The notes below the pieces were generated by a model that saw only the letters and a list, made by a program, of their open reading frames with translations, was not told the origin of the DNA and ran no database searches. Made by a program: the position numbers and the translations under genes. A stretch of 64,000 nucleotides of DNA from Incurvaria masculella (lineage: Eukaryota > Arthropoda > Insecta > Lepidoptera > Incurvariidae): NCBI GenBank assembly GCA_946894095.1, contig OX335656.1:8509001-8573000 (forward strand), read 5' to 3'. Below, in pieces: positions 9,823 to 20,475 of this stretch (the first letter of the stretch is position 1; each line of letters starts with the position of its first letter).

Positions 9823-11250
9823 AAATGGCTCCCAGATCCTTCAATTATGTGTCAAGAGATCTGTCCGAAGACAATTGTTTTTCGTATGAAAACAGGTAAT
9901 AAAGTAAAGAATTTGAAATGGTTGATATCAAACTGTTGAATTAAGGATCGAACTTTTTTTATAACTTTGTATCTAGAGAATATATAGATTCAGAAAAATT
10001 GCACTGACAACGTGTTGATGGATATCGTCATCGGATCATTTATCGTCAGCCCATGAGACCGTACGCTTCGGAAGTTTCCTCAGCGAAATCCTCGGCGAAA
10101 TCTATCTCACGTAATCGTCTTAGAAAAAGAAAATCTGACGTATTCCTACACTAGGAGCAGGCGATAGCATAATAAAGCAGGTGTATCGAGCATTACATGT
10201 TTACATACAATATTTTGAAAGACAAAGAAAGCAATTGAATTTAATAATTTCGAAAATAATAAATCCAGTAATATTAACATTAACTGCATCGCAAAATAGA
10301 AAAGACAATAAATTCAATTACTTTATTATCCGAGTACGTAAAATAGTTTAAATAATCTATATTAATTTTTAAGTTTAAATATTTGTTTAGGACATAACAA
10401 TATGTTTTTTTGGTTATGGTGCTGTCTCTACAACAAACACAAAAACAATATGTTTTTTTAATATTAAGAAAAACAATCTTTTGAGTTCGCAACGATATAT
10501 GTTTTCCTTTTCATTTGTGACCAATGTTTTGGAAATTTCGTTAATCAAACCCGTGTTAGAAATTCCAGAACTAATGGAACAGGGTTCTTATGATAAACGT
10601 TTTGTAAAACAATAATGAACCCTTTTTTTTAAGTATTCCTAATTAATCAGAAATTATAAAAACTCAATAATGCATGCAATTGAGTCCTTAAATTAAAGAA
10701 AATATGAATACAATTGCTGTGCGCGTGTGTTCGTAATTCACCTCCTTCCAAACGGCTTGTTCTATTTTAATGATTTTTTCTAATTATGAATCCTATAATT
10801 ACAAATACAGATCATTCTTCATCAGCTGTTGTCGCGACCCAGATTTTGTTTTTTGCATTTCCGATTACTTTTTTTTCCTTTTCTCACGTAATAAAAGAGT
10901 CCCCTAATAAAACATGTCAGAAACCAAATTGAAAAGAAAATCCCACATGAATAGATTGTTTTGACGCATATCGCGATAAAGTGCAAGCTCCAGGCGCAAC
11001 ACATCAACTCTTCTCGCGATTCGCGGCGACATTCGCAGCGACAGATGTCACATTACTTACACCAATCTCATTTCTCGCAGCTTTAGCATAAATGCGAAAA
11101 AATGTTAACGTTGACATAGCCCTGTGGATCTACAAGCGATCGAAACATGGTACGCCATAGCGGATCGGAAATTACTAACAAACAATTTATGCCGTAAAAA
11201 TGCCTTTGAAACGAGAAAGTAAAGTTTGTATGGACGAGAAAATAATTAGC
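9823..11250. other. Intron sequence, no feature recognised
   Basis: AT-rich sequence of the 7.9-kb intron between Ig2a and Ig2b. No coding, splice or repeat signal I can support. Confidence 0.5.
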
Positions 11251-11356
11251 TATTACGGTTCATGAGATACAGCCCTGTGACAGACGGACGGACGGACGGA
11301 CAGCGGAGGCTTAGTAATAGGGTTCCGTTGGCACCCTTTGGGTACGGAACCCTAAA
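11251..11356 (-). repeat. Dispersed GGGTTCCGTA element, partial
   Basis: Only the GGTTCATGAGATACAGCCC core, the GGAC microsatellite and the GGGTACGGAACCCTAA end remain. Confidence 0.7.
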
Positions 11357-11580
11357 AAGAAGTATGGAAAGAAATGACGCCATTTCTAAGATATTAAATT
11401 GTTGAAATAGAACAGAAAGATATGGTTTTTCTGCTATCGAGCTTGTCGGCTGTTTAGATCGAATTATGTTAGCCAGAGTTTTAATGAAAATTGAAATATT
11501 TTAAAATTCAAAACATTTGAAAATATTATCAAAGGTTTCGAATAAAAAGACGGAAGAAAAATAACGAACATAACTTTCTA

Positions 11581-12637
11581 AAAAAAACCGGAACTAAAAA
11601 GCAAAAAATAATTGGTTACTTTTAATTAATGTACGAAAAGCTATTTTAATTCTAACTAATTATGTACAATTTCTTAATTTTTAATCATCTTTTGAAGTCG
11701 GTGCCTTGGGTAGAGTTCGCTTCGCACGCTGCTGACCGAACAGACACTATTTCAGCCGAACACACCCGAAGTCTACGAGAGCGTAAACAACCTGAGTCAG
11801 CAATGATTGGTCCACAGAGCATTTTGTCTAACTGGAGATGCCCTTAGCGTTGGTTTACGTGCAAGCTGATATCGATACAGCGCAGCGTACTGAAATTGGG
11901 TTTCAGCGATTATTATTAGTACTTTCGGGTTTATAAAGGCTGGTCTGGTGAAGGAGGACGTTAATTCGCTGCTCTGTGTTGATTGGTACTTCCCTGCGAC
12001 ATCGTTGTCTGAACGAGACGATTTCTGCCGAAATTGGTGAGATATGTACTAACCGCACACTTTCTCTCGTTTCGTTTTGACACGAAGTTGAGAGCAGACA
12101 CCTCAAAGTCGCTAGCTATTGTTTTCTGTTCTTTTTTATGTTTGTATTTTTTTTTGTTTTGTGTTATGTAGGTATTTAGGTAGAATAAAAAGTACAAGCT
12201 ACACCTACCTAAATATTTATCATATAAGTGGTCGTTGTTTTTTTTATATTGGTTTGTTCGTAAGGTTTTCTTGTAAATATTTTGTTTTTATTGTATTAGG
12301 TATTTAGTTTAAGTATAAGGCATATTTAAATTACAAAGTACTTGCCTAAATACCTACTTACATACGTTTTTCCGACCAGTTTGTTCATGTAATTTTTGTT
12401 ATTGTGTTTTGTTCAAGTAGGTAAATGTAAGTAGCTACCTACTTATATTTCTTTCTTAGCCATAGGTAATATTAATCTAACTACTTGCAGCCCTTAAAGA
12501 ACGTCTACCCAAGGCACCGACTTCAAAAGATGATTAAAAATTAAGAAATTGTACATAATTAGTTAGAATTAAAATAGCTTTTCGTACATTAATTAAAAGT
12601 AACCAATTATTTTTTGCTTTTTAGTTCCGGTTTTTTT
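11581..12637. mobile_element. DNA element with 133-bp terminal inverted repeats
   Basis: Positions 11581-11713 and 12505-12637 are reverse complements with no difference I can see. They begin AAAACCGGAACTAAAAAG and include GAAGTCGGTGCCTTGGG. The 790-bp interior has no transposase. Shorter relatives occur at 44391-44572 and the arms share motifs with the foldback at 5497. A non-autonomous element, apparently recent because the arms have not diverged. Confidence 0.75.
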
Positions 12638-12926
12638 GAAGGCGGTCCTTTTTTTATTTAAAAATATTTTATTTTTTGCTTTTTAGTGGTTGCGTAACTT
12701 TTAAGTCAAGGTGGGCGAGCCCTCCTGCTCAACTTCACATACAAAGTGGAAAGAAGATATACATACATATACAATTCAATACAATACAATGAACGAGCAT
12801 TAGCAGAAATACAACCATTGAGAAATCTCATTTCTGACGAAAGGTAGACCGGTAACTATCTGGATGCATGAGTTCACGGTTGATACGTACGATAATTGAT
12901 ACGATGAGATCACGTGAGATAGAGTG

Positions 12927-12991
12927 CTGTGACAGACGGACGGACGGACGGACAGCGGAAGTTGGTGCCCTTTGGGAACGGAACCCTAAAA
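12927..12991 (-). repeat. Dispersed GGGTTCCGTA element, short fragment
   Basis: Only the GTGACAGACGGACGGACGG stretch and the GGAACGGAACCCTAA end remain. Confidence 0.6.
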
Positions 12992-13544
12992 AGACAAAAC
13001 AACGATGAACCGGAACCGCTGAGCTTCTGAATTTCTCATCCTACCATCGTTCCGGATAGTCTGTTTCTTGCGTAAGTTTAAGTTGTATGAAAATGTGTAC
13101 ATATCGGCCTCGTTTATCCCCCCTTAACAGTTGAATTTTGTAAAATCCGTTGTGAGCGAGCCTTTTCGTCTTAACAAGAAGTCACTGAAAATTTTAAGTT
13201 TCGAGGATAATTGGTTTCAGAGATCTCAACATGAGTGGTTTTCGCCTAAATGTGTTCATTTTGACCTGTTTTACCCCCCTAATAGTATAATTTCCAAAAA
13301 TATTTTCTTCTTAAGAATTCCCATCTAAAACAAAACATACTCTGACATTTCTGGGTTCAGCGGCTCTAGAGATAGAAATGTGTACAATTTGCCCTCTTTT
13401 ACCCCCCTTGAATACCCCCAACAGTTGAAGTAAAAAAAAACCTCTCATACTGAGCAATCTCACCCGAAAAGAAAGCTACTGTAACTAAAAAATCACTTTT
13501 CTGGGTTCGCGGGGTTAAGAAATTCGATGTTTGTTATAGTTAAG
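12992..13544. other. Intron sequence, no feature recognised
   Basis: AT-rich with repeated TTTACCCCCC-type strings; probably old repeat, not classified. Confidence 0.4.
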
Positions 13545-13742
13545 TACCAAACTACTGAACCGATTTTGATAAAAAAAAAATGGGACCAACTAGAAAGTAT
13601 ACCCTTTCGAACAAAAAAAGAATTTTCCAAATCGGTCCACGGGTCTTCGAGTAATCGGTGAACATACATAAAAAAAAAAAAAAAAAAAAAAAGATTCCGA
13701 CGAATTGATAACCTCCTCCTTTTTTGAAGTCGGTTAAAAAGC
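13545..13742 (+). repeat. GAAGTCGGTTA-family repeat
   Basis: Same ending as at 6085-6122, preceded by a run of about 24 A. Confidence 0.55.
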
Positions 13743-13874
13743 GAAAAAAGTGGTTATTTGAGTGAAATTGAATTTCGAGAAAACAAGCACAACATATTAT
13801 CACTATTATGCAAGAGATGGCGCTGCTAAAATATATCATGCATCAATGTATTTATGAAAATAAATATAATGGTA

Positions 13875-14537
13875 CAGGGGGTCCATTCAGAGCAAGGGTG
13901 AGTTCGAATTCGTCACTAAATATCAACTCACTTTTTTAAATAGTCAATGTTTCCACACTTCTTGAACATCATTACAGTTAGTTAAAAATCTGGTTGGTCC
14001 CGTAAATAAGTTGGAAGTATAAAAAACGGTTCCGTTACTCACTCTTACCGGAATAAACCCCAGGTAGTGGCACAATATACCTATTTTACCTCTTATTTTT
14101 GATATATTACTACATAGGATTAAGTGTGTTTTACTGTTTTATTTTTGCTTTAGATTTTTACTTGTGTCTATATAAATATCTTAAAATATGGCCAAACCGT
14201 TGTAAACACCTAAGATATCTGCAAACATTATAAGGCGACTAGGCGGTGGCGGAAGACCAGCGGCTGGAGGGACCCGCCCATCCAGGACTTTGCTGAGCCA
14301 TAGCCTTTTTACGAATTACATAGGTAGTAGCACCATATATTTTTTCCCTCAAAGCTGTATGTGACCTGTAAGAATGTGTAATTTCGTAAATAAATGATTA
14401 TTATTGTTATTATTATTATTATTTGAAAAAAGAATCATAGTAAGAAATTACGAACATTTATATGATCGTAAATTGTTTAAATTTCTGAAAACAGATGGCA
14501 GAATTCGAACTCACTCTTGCCCTGAATGGACCCCCTG
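13875..14537. mobile_element. MITE with 37-bp terminal inverted repeats
   Basis: Left end CAGGGGGTCCATTCAGAGCA (13875-13911) and right end the reverse complement (14501-14537), with few mismatches. 663 bp, no coding capacity. CAG...CTG termini are hAT-like, but I could not find a matching 8-bp target duplication. Confidence 0.7.
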
Positions 14538-14835
14538 ATTTTTAAAATTACTTATCACTTTTTCCGACGGAGGTATTGACAACGCACGAGTCTCATAATT
14601 ATGAGAGACATTCTAAAGTACACAAAAGTACGTACGTATTAAGTATATACGTACGTACAAAGAGTACGTACACCTCTTATGCAAAGACAACAATAATCGT
14701 GTTAAAATATCATATTTGTAATTATTTTGTACGGACACTAATACTTTTTTATAAATATACAATGTATGGTTTGCTTTTTTACTTAAAATCCTGTTTACAA
14801 AGTTACTCCAATGAAGAGCTGTTAGACCCTCTTAA

Positions 14836-15377
14836 GGCGGCCCAACCCGCTCAACTCCCCATACAAACGGGGAAAGAAGATCACGCCCGTATTTCTTATT
14901 AGAGATCCCAAATATTACGCAAAAGAGCTTTATTTCATCGAACCAGATGTCTCATGACCGTTGGCATTGTATAATTGTGTTTGGTTTCTAAGTTATAAGG
15001 TACGAAAGTTCGAATTTTTCGCGCGTTTTATAAAATAACTTTGGTGGTTTATTACGCAATGATAAAGTAAGAGAATCTTAAAAAGATTAGTCATTAGACA
15101 TAGCTTATTTAATCAAGATTTATAATCTATTTGGTTTTTGTTAGATTTTTGACTACAGCGGTCGTGGTTTACTTTTAACTTTAAGTCGTTTTTAAATAAA
15201 ATGTTTCGTAAATCTTAACAAATCATACACTATGCACATTGTCTTTTTTGTGGACATGTTGCATCTTCCTCATCACGAAGCCTGTCTTTTTCTTTGAAAC
15301 AGAGAAGGTCCCAGAGCGCAACAGCACGGTTTTGTACAGTGCCCGCGAATGAGTTAGTCCCGCCGGGTTGGGCCACC
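14836..15377. mobile_element. TTAA-flanked MITE (piggyBac-like)
   Basis: Ends GGCGGCCCAACCCG and CGGGTTGGGCCACC, flanked on both sides by TTAA (14832-14835 and 15378-15381). A second copy sits at 55743-56230. TTAA target duplications point to the piggyBac group; no transposase is present. Confidence 0.7.
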
Positions 15378-15473
15378 TTAACATCACAATAAAAATGTAA
15401 TGTGGCTATCGATTGTTGACCGAAGTTAACGCATTTTGATCTTTCATCTTTTCCTTCATATCCTGTCTTTTAC

Positions 15474-16859
15474 TGTGGCTGCATCCCCATCTTGCGAGTC
15501 CCGGTTGTCGAGGTGCGGCGGATCGGTGCAGTACAGCCGAGAGTACAGCGTCACTGCGTTGCCGAGGATCACGTACTCGTCGAAAAGCTTTACTAGGAGT
15601 AGAGATCGGTCTCTTACTGTATTCACTCAGGTGGCTCGCGTCCAAATCTAGCGGGTCCCGGTTGTCGTCCGCGAGCTAGGTGATGTTGTCGAGGTAGTCG
15701 GCGAGGTGCGGTGGAGCGGGGCATTGCTACGTCACAGCGTTGCCGAGGATCACGTACTCGTCGAAAAGCTTTACTAGGAGTAGAGATCGGTCTGTTACTG
15801 TTTTTACTTAGGTGGCCCACGTCCAGGTCTAGCGGGTCGCGGTTGTCGTCGGCGAGCTAGGTGATGATGTCGAGGTAGTCGACGAGGTGCCGTGGAGCAG
15901 CGTAGTGCAGCGTCACAGCGTTGCTGAGGATAACGTACTAGTCGAAAAGCTTTTCTAGGGGTAGAGATCGGTCTCTTACTGTATTCACTTAGGTGGCTCG
16001 CGTCCAAATCTAGCGGGTCCCGGTTGTCGTCCGCGAGCTAGGTGAGGTTGTCGAGGTAGTCGGCGAGGCGCGGTGGAGCGGTGCAGTGCTACGTCACAGC
16101 GTTGCCGAGGATCACGTACTCGTCGAAAAGCTTTACTAGGAGTAGAGATCGGTCTGTTACTGTTTTTACTTAGGTGGCCCACGTCCAGGTCTAGCGGGTC
16201 GCGGTTGTCGTCGGCGAGCTAGGTGATGATGTCGAGGTAGTCGACGAGGTGCCGTGGAGCAGCGTAGTGCAGCGTCACAGCGTTGCTGAGGATAACGTAC
16301 TCGTCGAAAAGCTTTTCTAGGGGTAGAGATCGGTCTCTTACTGTATTCACTTAGGTGGCTCGCGTCCAAATCTAGCGGGTCCCGGTTGTCGTCCGCGAGC
16401 TAGGTGAGGTTGTCGAGGTAGTCGGCGAGGCGCGGTGGAGCGGTGCAGTGCTACGTCACAGCGTTGCCGAGGATCACGTACTCGTCGAAAAGCTTTACTA
16501 GGAGTAGAGATCGGTCTGTTACTGTTTTTACTTAGGTGGCCCACGTCCAGGTCTAGCGGGTCGCGGTTGTCGTCGGCGAGCTAGGTGATGATGTCGAGGT
16601 AGTCGACGAGGTGCCGTGGAGCAGCGTAGTGCAGCGTCACAGCGTTGCTGAGGATAACGTACTCGTCGAAAAGCTTTTCTAGGGGTAGAGATCGGTCTCT
16701 TACTGTATTCACTTAGGTGGCTCGCGTCCAAATCTAGCGGGTCCCGGTTGTCGTCCGCGAGCTAGGTGAGGTTGTCGAGGTAGTCGGCGAGGCGCGGTGG
16801 AGCGGTGCAGTGCTACGTCACAGCGTTGCCGAGGATCACGTACTCGTCGAAAAGCTTTA
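15474..16859 (-). pseudogene. Eight stop-bearing Ig2a pseudoexons (types A and B)
   Basis: Copies span 16704-16859 (A), 16523-16678 (B), 16342-16497 (A), 16161-16316 (B), 15980-16135 (A), 15799-15954 (B), 15618-15773 (A-like) and 15474-15592 (truncated). Every full copy has TAG at the core Ig tryptophan codon. A copies have a second TAG four residues after GNAV. B copies have lost the first Ig cysteine (LHY for LHC). Acceptors (CTAG|TAAAG or similar) and donors (A|GTAAGAG in A, A|GTAACAG in B) remain. Full copies are 156 nt, one codon longer than the open copies at the 3' end. The shared stop means it arose before the array expanded. Confidence 0.85.
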
Positions 16860-16884
16860 CTAGGAGTAGAGATCGGTTTCTTAC

Positions 16885-17037
16885 TGTATTTTAGGTGGCT
16901 CGCGTCCAAATCCAGCGCGTCGCGGTTGTCGTCCGCGAGCCAGGTGATGTTGTCGATGTAGTCGGCGAGGTGCGGTGGAGCGGCGCAGTGCAGTGTCACT
17001 GCGTTGCCGAGGATCACGTACTCGTCGAAAAGCTTTA
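16885..17037 (-). CDS. Possible alternative Ig2a exon, third copy (open)
   Basis: A 153-nt copy, phase 1 in and out, with acceptor TCTCTACTCCTAG|TAAAG and donor TAC A|GTAAGAAACC. Joined to the upstream exon it would begin V-K-L-F-D-E-Y and stay open to ASHLKY. It differs from the first copy by two substitutions that change protein: Leu to Ile in DYLDN and Pro to Ala in RDPLD. It lacks the first seven codons of the canonical exon. The 25-nt spacers on each side are too short for splicing between neighbours, so at most one copy could be used per transcript. No evidence of expression is available here. Confidence 0.5.
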
Positions 17038-17062
17038 CTAGGAGTAGAGATCGGTTTCTTAC

Positions 17063-17215
17063 TGTATTTTAGGTGGCTCGCGTCCAAATCCAGCGGGTCG
17101 CGGTTGTCGTCCGCGAGCCAGGTGATGTTGTCGAGGTAGTCGGCGAGGTGCGGTGGAGCGGCGCAGTGCAGTGTCACTGCGTTGCCGAGGATCACGTACT
17201 CGTCGAAAAGCTTTA
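17063..17215 (-). CDS. Possible alternative Ig2a exon, second copy (open)
   Basis: A 153-nt copy with the same borders as the third copy. I see no difference from the canonical exon from DEYVILGN to ASHLKY, so it either arose recently or has been homogenised. It differs only at the start, where VKLF replaces VLRLPFEVKVF. Both Ig cues in this half, the cysteine in LHC and the tryptophan in ITW, are kept. It may be an alternative exon or an unused duplicate. Confidence 0.5.
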
Positions 17216-17240
17216 CTAGGAGTAGAGATCGGTTTCTTAC

Positions 17241-17414
17241 TGTATTTTAGGTGGCTCGCGTCCAAATCCAGCGGGTCGCGGTTGTCGTCCGCGAGCCAGG
17301 TGATGTTGTCGAGGTAGTCGGCGAGGTGCGGTGGAGCGGCGCAGTGCAGTGTCACTGCGTTGCCGAGGATCACGTACTCGTCGAACACCTTTACCTCGAA
17401 TGGCAGCCGCAACA
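17241..17414 (-). CDS. Dscam-like: Dscam-like gene, exon coding Ig2 N-terminal half (canonical copy)
   Basis: A 174-nt exon, phase 1 in and out. The acceptor has a long T run (TTTTTTTTATTTGATCATCAG) and the donor is TAC A|GTAAGAAACC. With the split codon it reads VLRLPFEVKVFDEYVILGNA, then LHCAAP with the first Ig2 cysteine and NITWLADDN with the core tryptophan. EYVIxGN is the hallmark of Dscam Ig2 at the exon 4 position. In Dscam1 this half-domain determines homophilic specificity. It is chosen as canonical because it alone has a proper polypyrimidine tract and the full-length N-terminus. Ten further copies follow directly downstream. Confidence 0.88.
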
Positions 17415-17427
17415 CTGATGATCAAAT

Positions 17428-17690
17428 AAAAAAAACCAACTTAAAAAAAGTATTTCAAAACAAATTAATATGAACTAAAAAGTAAAAAATAATAACGCTT
17501 ATTGTATTTACAATTATTGTTATTTTCGGAGTCCATCCAAGGCAGGTTTGTAACTATGTACATACATGGTTATAGGTGAGATGTGCTTGTGTGGCACGCG
17601 CGACTTGGCCGCAGTGGGGCACGCCGGGACACCGACTACAAAAATAACAATAATTGTAAGTAAAATAATTTCAATATTAAAATTCCTGAC
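17428..17690. mobile_element. Diverged foldback element of the GAAGTCGG type
   Basis: Loose inverted arms around GAACTAAAAAGTAAAAAATA and ACAATTATTGTTATTTTCGG. It resembles the element at 5497-5767 and lies just upstream of the canonical Ig2a acceptor. Confidence 0.5.
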
Positions 17691-19022
17691 AAATTAAAAG
17701 TACGGACGGAAAGCCAAGAAGCTGGACATGTTTGGGAAAATCCGGACCGTTGGGCAACCTAGAACCGCACTAGGTGCAATTACGCAGGAATGTTAAAGCG
17801 ACCTGAATGTGTTGCATTGCCTCTGAAGGGCTGTTTACTGTTAAATACGCCATCAACTTTCTAAAGTCTGGGTTTCCGGACCAACGTAAAATAACTAGCT
17901 CAATTCCATACAAACTGCTGAATTCGTGCACGCGCATAGGCACACTTCGCTTGTGTGGGCTCTAAGCTAATTTCGCTGTGCTGAACTGTCGCGGTTGGTG
18001 CATCGATGTAATCTTTTTAAAAATAACAGAACCAGCAGTGTTTCGCCATTATTTAAGTGACAACCATATCACTCGATAGAGCAAAGATATTTATACCAAA
18101 AAAAACCCTGATTTGAGCTACTGCTGTGGCCCCGGTCACACAGCTATTATTTACTTGTGTTAAGATAGGGATCTGGCAGCACATATGCTGATCTGGTTCC
18201 TTTTATCTCCACCATAGTTGAATTTGGTGAACGGTTCGAATTACCGATTCTTCGGAAAGAAATCCTATAGACTAGGAGGTCGCGACAAAAATGGTAACGA
18301 TAACGTAAATGGCTCACACTGGGTTTACAGGATAAAGACCAAACCTCTGAAGCTAAATGTGTCGGTCTGCCTGCGCCAAGTGGTTGCGTAGCCTAGAAAA
18401 GGCGCCTGAAAAAGTAGTTAGTTATCGTTACAAGAAAAAATATGTCATGAGGTAAATGGCTATAAATAATGCAGCATGAAAGTATCACTACATAATAACT
18501 TAGTAATACCAAAACTGAACAAATATTTGGTTAAATTTCGTAGTTATAGGCTATTTAGGTTCCAGATATAACTTTAGGTATATTTAAGTATTTAATAAAA
18601 AAATCGACTAGATATTGCTGCATAATAATTAATAGGTACGATATTTCTAGACAATCAGTATATTCATCAGCAGCTAAATACTAACGTCTATTTTATATGT
18701 ATAGCCAATCTAGATAACACAACCACTTTGCGTAGGCAGTCCGACATATTTCGCATCTGAAGGTTGGTCTCTAACATGTGAACCCAGATTCAGTCATTTA
18801 CCTTATCGTGACCAAAGATGTCGTGACCTCCCGGAATACTACAAAAAATATAAAAATGATCTCAATCAAAATTTGCTGTGTCATAGGCACACCACTTACT
18901 TCCGGAAGTACAATTCGATCTTTTACACACTGACAGACCGAGACCAAGACAACTGTAATAAATTTAACAACATTTTTGTCGCGACCGACGTGTAAACTAA
19001 ACACAAATGATGATGTAGGTAC
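17691..19022. other. Intron sequence between Ig1b and Ig2a
   Basis: No coding signal. The stretch 18785-18840 resembles 60525-60580 (GTCATTTACCTTATCGTGAC type), so both are copies of an unclassified repeat. Confidence 0.5.
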
Positions 19023-19221
19023 CGGCTCGAGCGTGCGCCTCGCGCGAGACGGCGACGCGGCCGGCGGCCGAGCGCGCGCGGCAGCGGTAGGCGGCGGCGT
19101 GCACGTCGTGCCGGTAGCGCGCCGCGGCGAACGGCAGCAGCGCCAGCGAGCCGTTGGCCAGCGGCCGCCGCAGGCCGCCCACCTCCGCCGCCACGGCGCC
19201 GTCCGACGTCACCCACTCCAC
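19023..19221 (-). CDS. Dscam-like: Dscam-like gene, exon coding Ig1 C-terminal half
   Basis: A 199-nt exon entered in phase 0 and left in phase 1, with acceptor TTGTTCGCAG and donor GCCG|GTACCT. It codes VEWVTSDGAVAAEVGGLRR with the core tryptophan, then LANGSLALLPFAAARYRHDV and AYRCRARSAAGRVAVSRE with the second cysteine. The pattern WVxxDG...GLR..LxNGxLxxxPF...YR.DVH matches Dscam Ig1 closely. It is extremely GC-rich relative to its flanks; opposite-strand open frames here are composition artefacts. Confidence 0.9.
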
Positions 19222-19280
19222 CTGCGAACAACACACCAGCGTTCATTCTACATTGCTTGCAGTTCATTGCTCATTGTCAC

Positions 19281-19373
19281 ATAATCGTAGCAGGAACTAA
19301 GACTGAGATAAATAATCGTAGCAGAAAATAAGGCTTAAGTAAATATTCGTAACCGAAACTAAGGCTGAGATAT
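19281..19373 (+). repeat. Three imperfect 31-bp tandem units
   Basis: Units begin ATAATCGTAGCAGGAACTAA and end near GACTGAGATA; the copies are diverged. Confidence 0.55.
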
Positions 19374-20475
19374 ACATAGCAGGGAAAGATTACTAACGTA
19401 ACAAGTGTTGTATAGGGATAATAAAAGTCAAAATATGGCGTTGCAATTCACATTTGGGAATACATTAAATACACACTAATGAATATCAATGATATTTCTT
19501 ATTTACAATGGCATTACCTAATTTTTAGTAATAATGTGACGCTTAGGTGTCATTTGAAATTAAGTTAAGTTTAATAACGGTGTAAATAGTTCTGGCAGTG
19601 TCGGGAGATGGCGCTGGTTAGAATTGTCATAGGTAGTAACAGCGAAAATAAGAAGTATTCAGCGAGTTTTGTACGTTGCATGGCGTTAGCAGTCTATCCC
19701 TACTACCTATGTCTATGGATATTCGGATGAGTTTCATTCTTCACTCTCGTCCGTTGTCACTCAATGGCATTTGCCCCGAGCGTGCTGCGCGCACAGCTCG
19801 TATCGAATGGCCCCAGGGCCGGTTCGCCGCCGCCGCCATCGCTGCGCGCCGTGTCCAGCTCTCTCGTTTGAGCGCCGCCCCCGAGGTGCTCTGAATATTT
19901 TAAAGGCGAGAGAAGGGACGAATAAATACAGAGTTTCTTTAGTGCTAGCCGCCCTTTTGAGCGTCGTCGGCATAGGGGAGATATAGTGGACGGAGGTGAA
20001 TGAATGAGGGATGCCATCGTCGCGTGTCGCTGTCGTTGTTCGAATATCGTACCATAATGAATCGTTCGATCCACGTATAACTTTTTTAGTAAACATTTGA
20101 AAGAAAGATTTCATAAAAATAAACATTGAAATCAAGATAAGTTTATGTGAATACTAATACCAGACGCGAGGGAGAGGAGAGAGGAGACTTCAGACACATC
20201 TCATATTCTGTCTTGCCAGTTTGATCCCAAGTCCAGTTTATCCTTGGTTTCTTATAGTACGTGATCGGAAGCGCGAAATAAGGATTCTAGTAAGGCTTCT
20301 CCAAAGTCTAGATTCAATAAGAAATATTTGTGGGTTTGGACTGATTAGAATTTAAGTCATCTGCATTAGTCGTGCAACATATGTATTATATGGAAACTTC
20401 TTTTTATTTTATTTATGTATACCTGCTTAACAGTGAAGAAGAACCAGCAAATAAACTTCAATGAAATTAGTTTTT
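19374..20475. other. Intron sequence with a GC-rich island
   Basis: A GC-rich stretch at about 19765-19900 has open frames on both strands but no splice borders or family resemblance. It could be a regulatory island or an unrecognised exon. Confidence 0.4.

Larger units (their letters stand above)
15474..17383 (-). repeat. Tandem array of the Ig2 N-half exon, 11 copies, 178/181-bp units
   Basis: The motif CACGTACTCG (or a close variant) recurs at 15570, 15751, 15932, 16113, 16294, 16475, 16656, 16837, 17015, 17193 and 17371. Spacing is 178 bp between the four right-most copies and 181 bp elsewhere. Each unit is a 153- or 156-nt exon copy plus a 25-nt spacer. Within 15799-16859 units alternate between two types (A and B), giving a 362-bp higher-order repeat. 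The left-most copy is internally deleted. Confidence 0.92.

Noticed and set aside
9595..9844. Short frames rich in RTDGR or SVRPSV repeats, also at 5276, 32109, 43856 and 56363
   Set aside because: Translations of the GGAC/CCGT microsatellite in the dispersed GGGTTCCGTA element.
15406..17425. Overlapping minus-strand open frames of 60-118 codons across the Ig2 array
   Set aside because: They read through 25-nt spacers and change frame between copies; only exon-bounded segments make sense.
18976..19284. 102-codon plus-strand frame
   Set aside because: Opposite strand of the GC-rich Ig1b exon.
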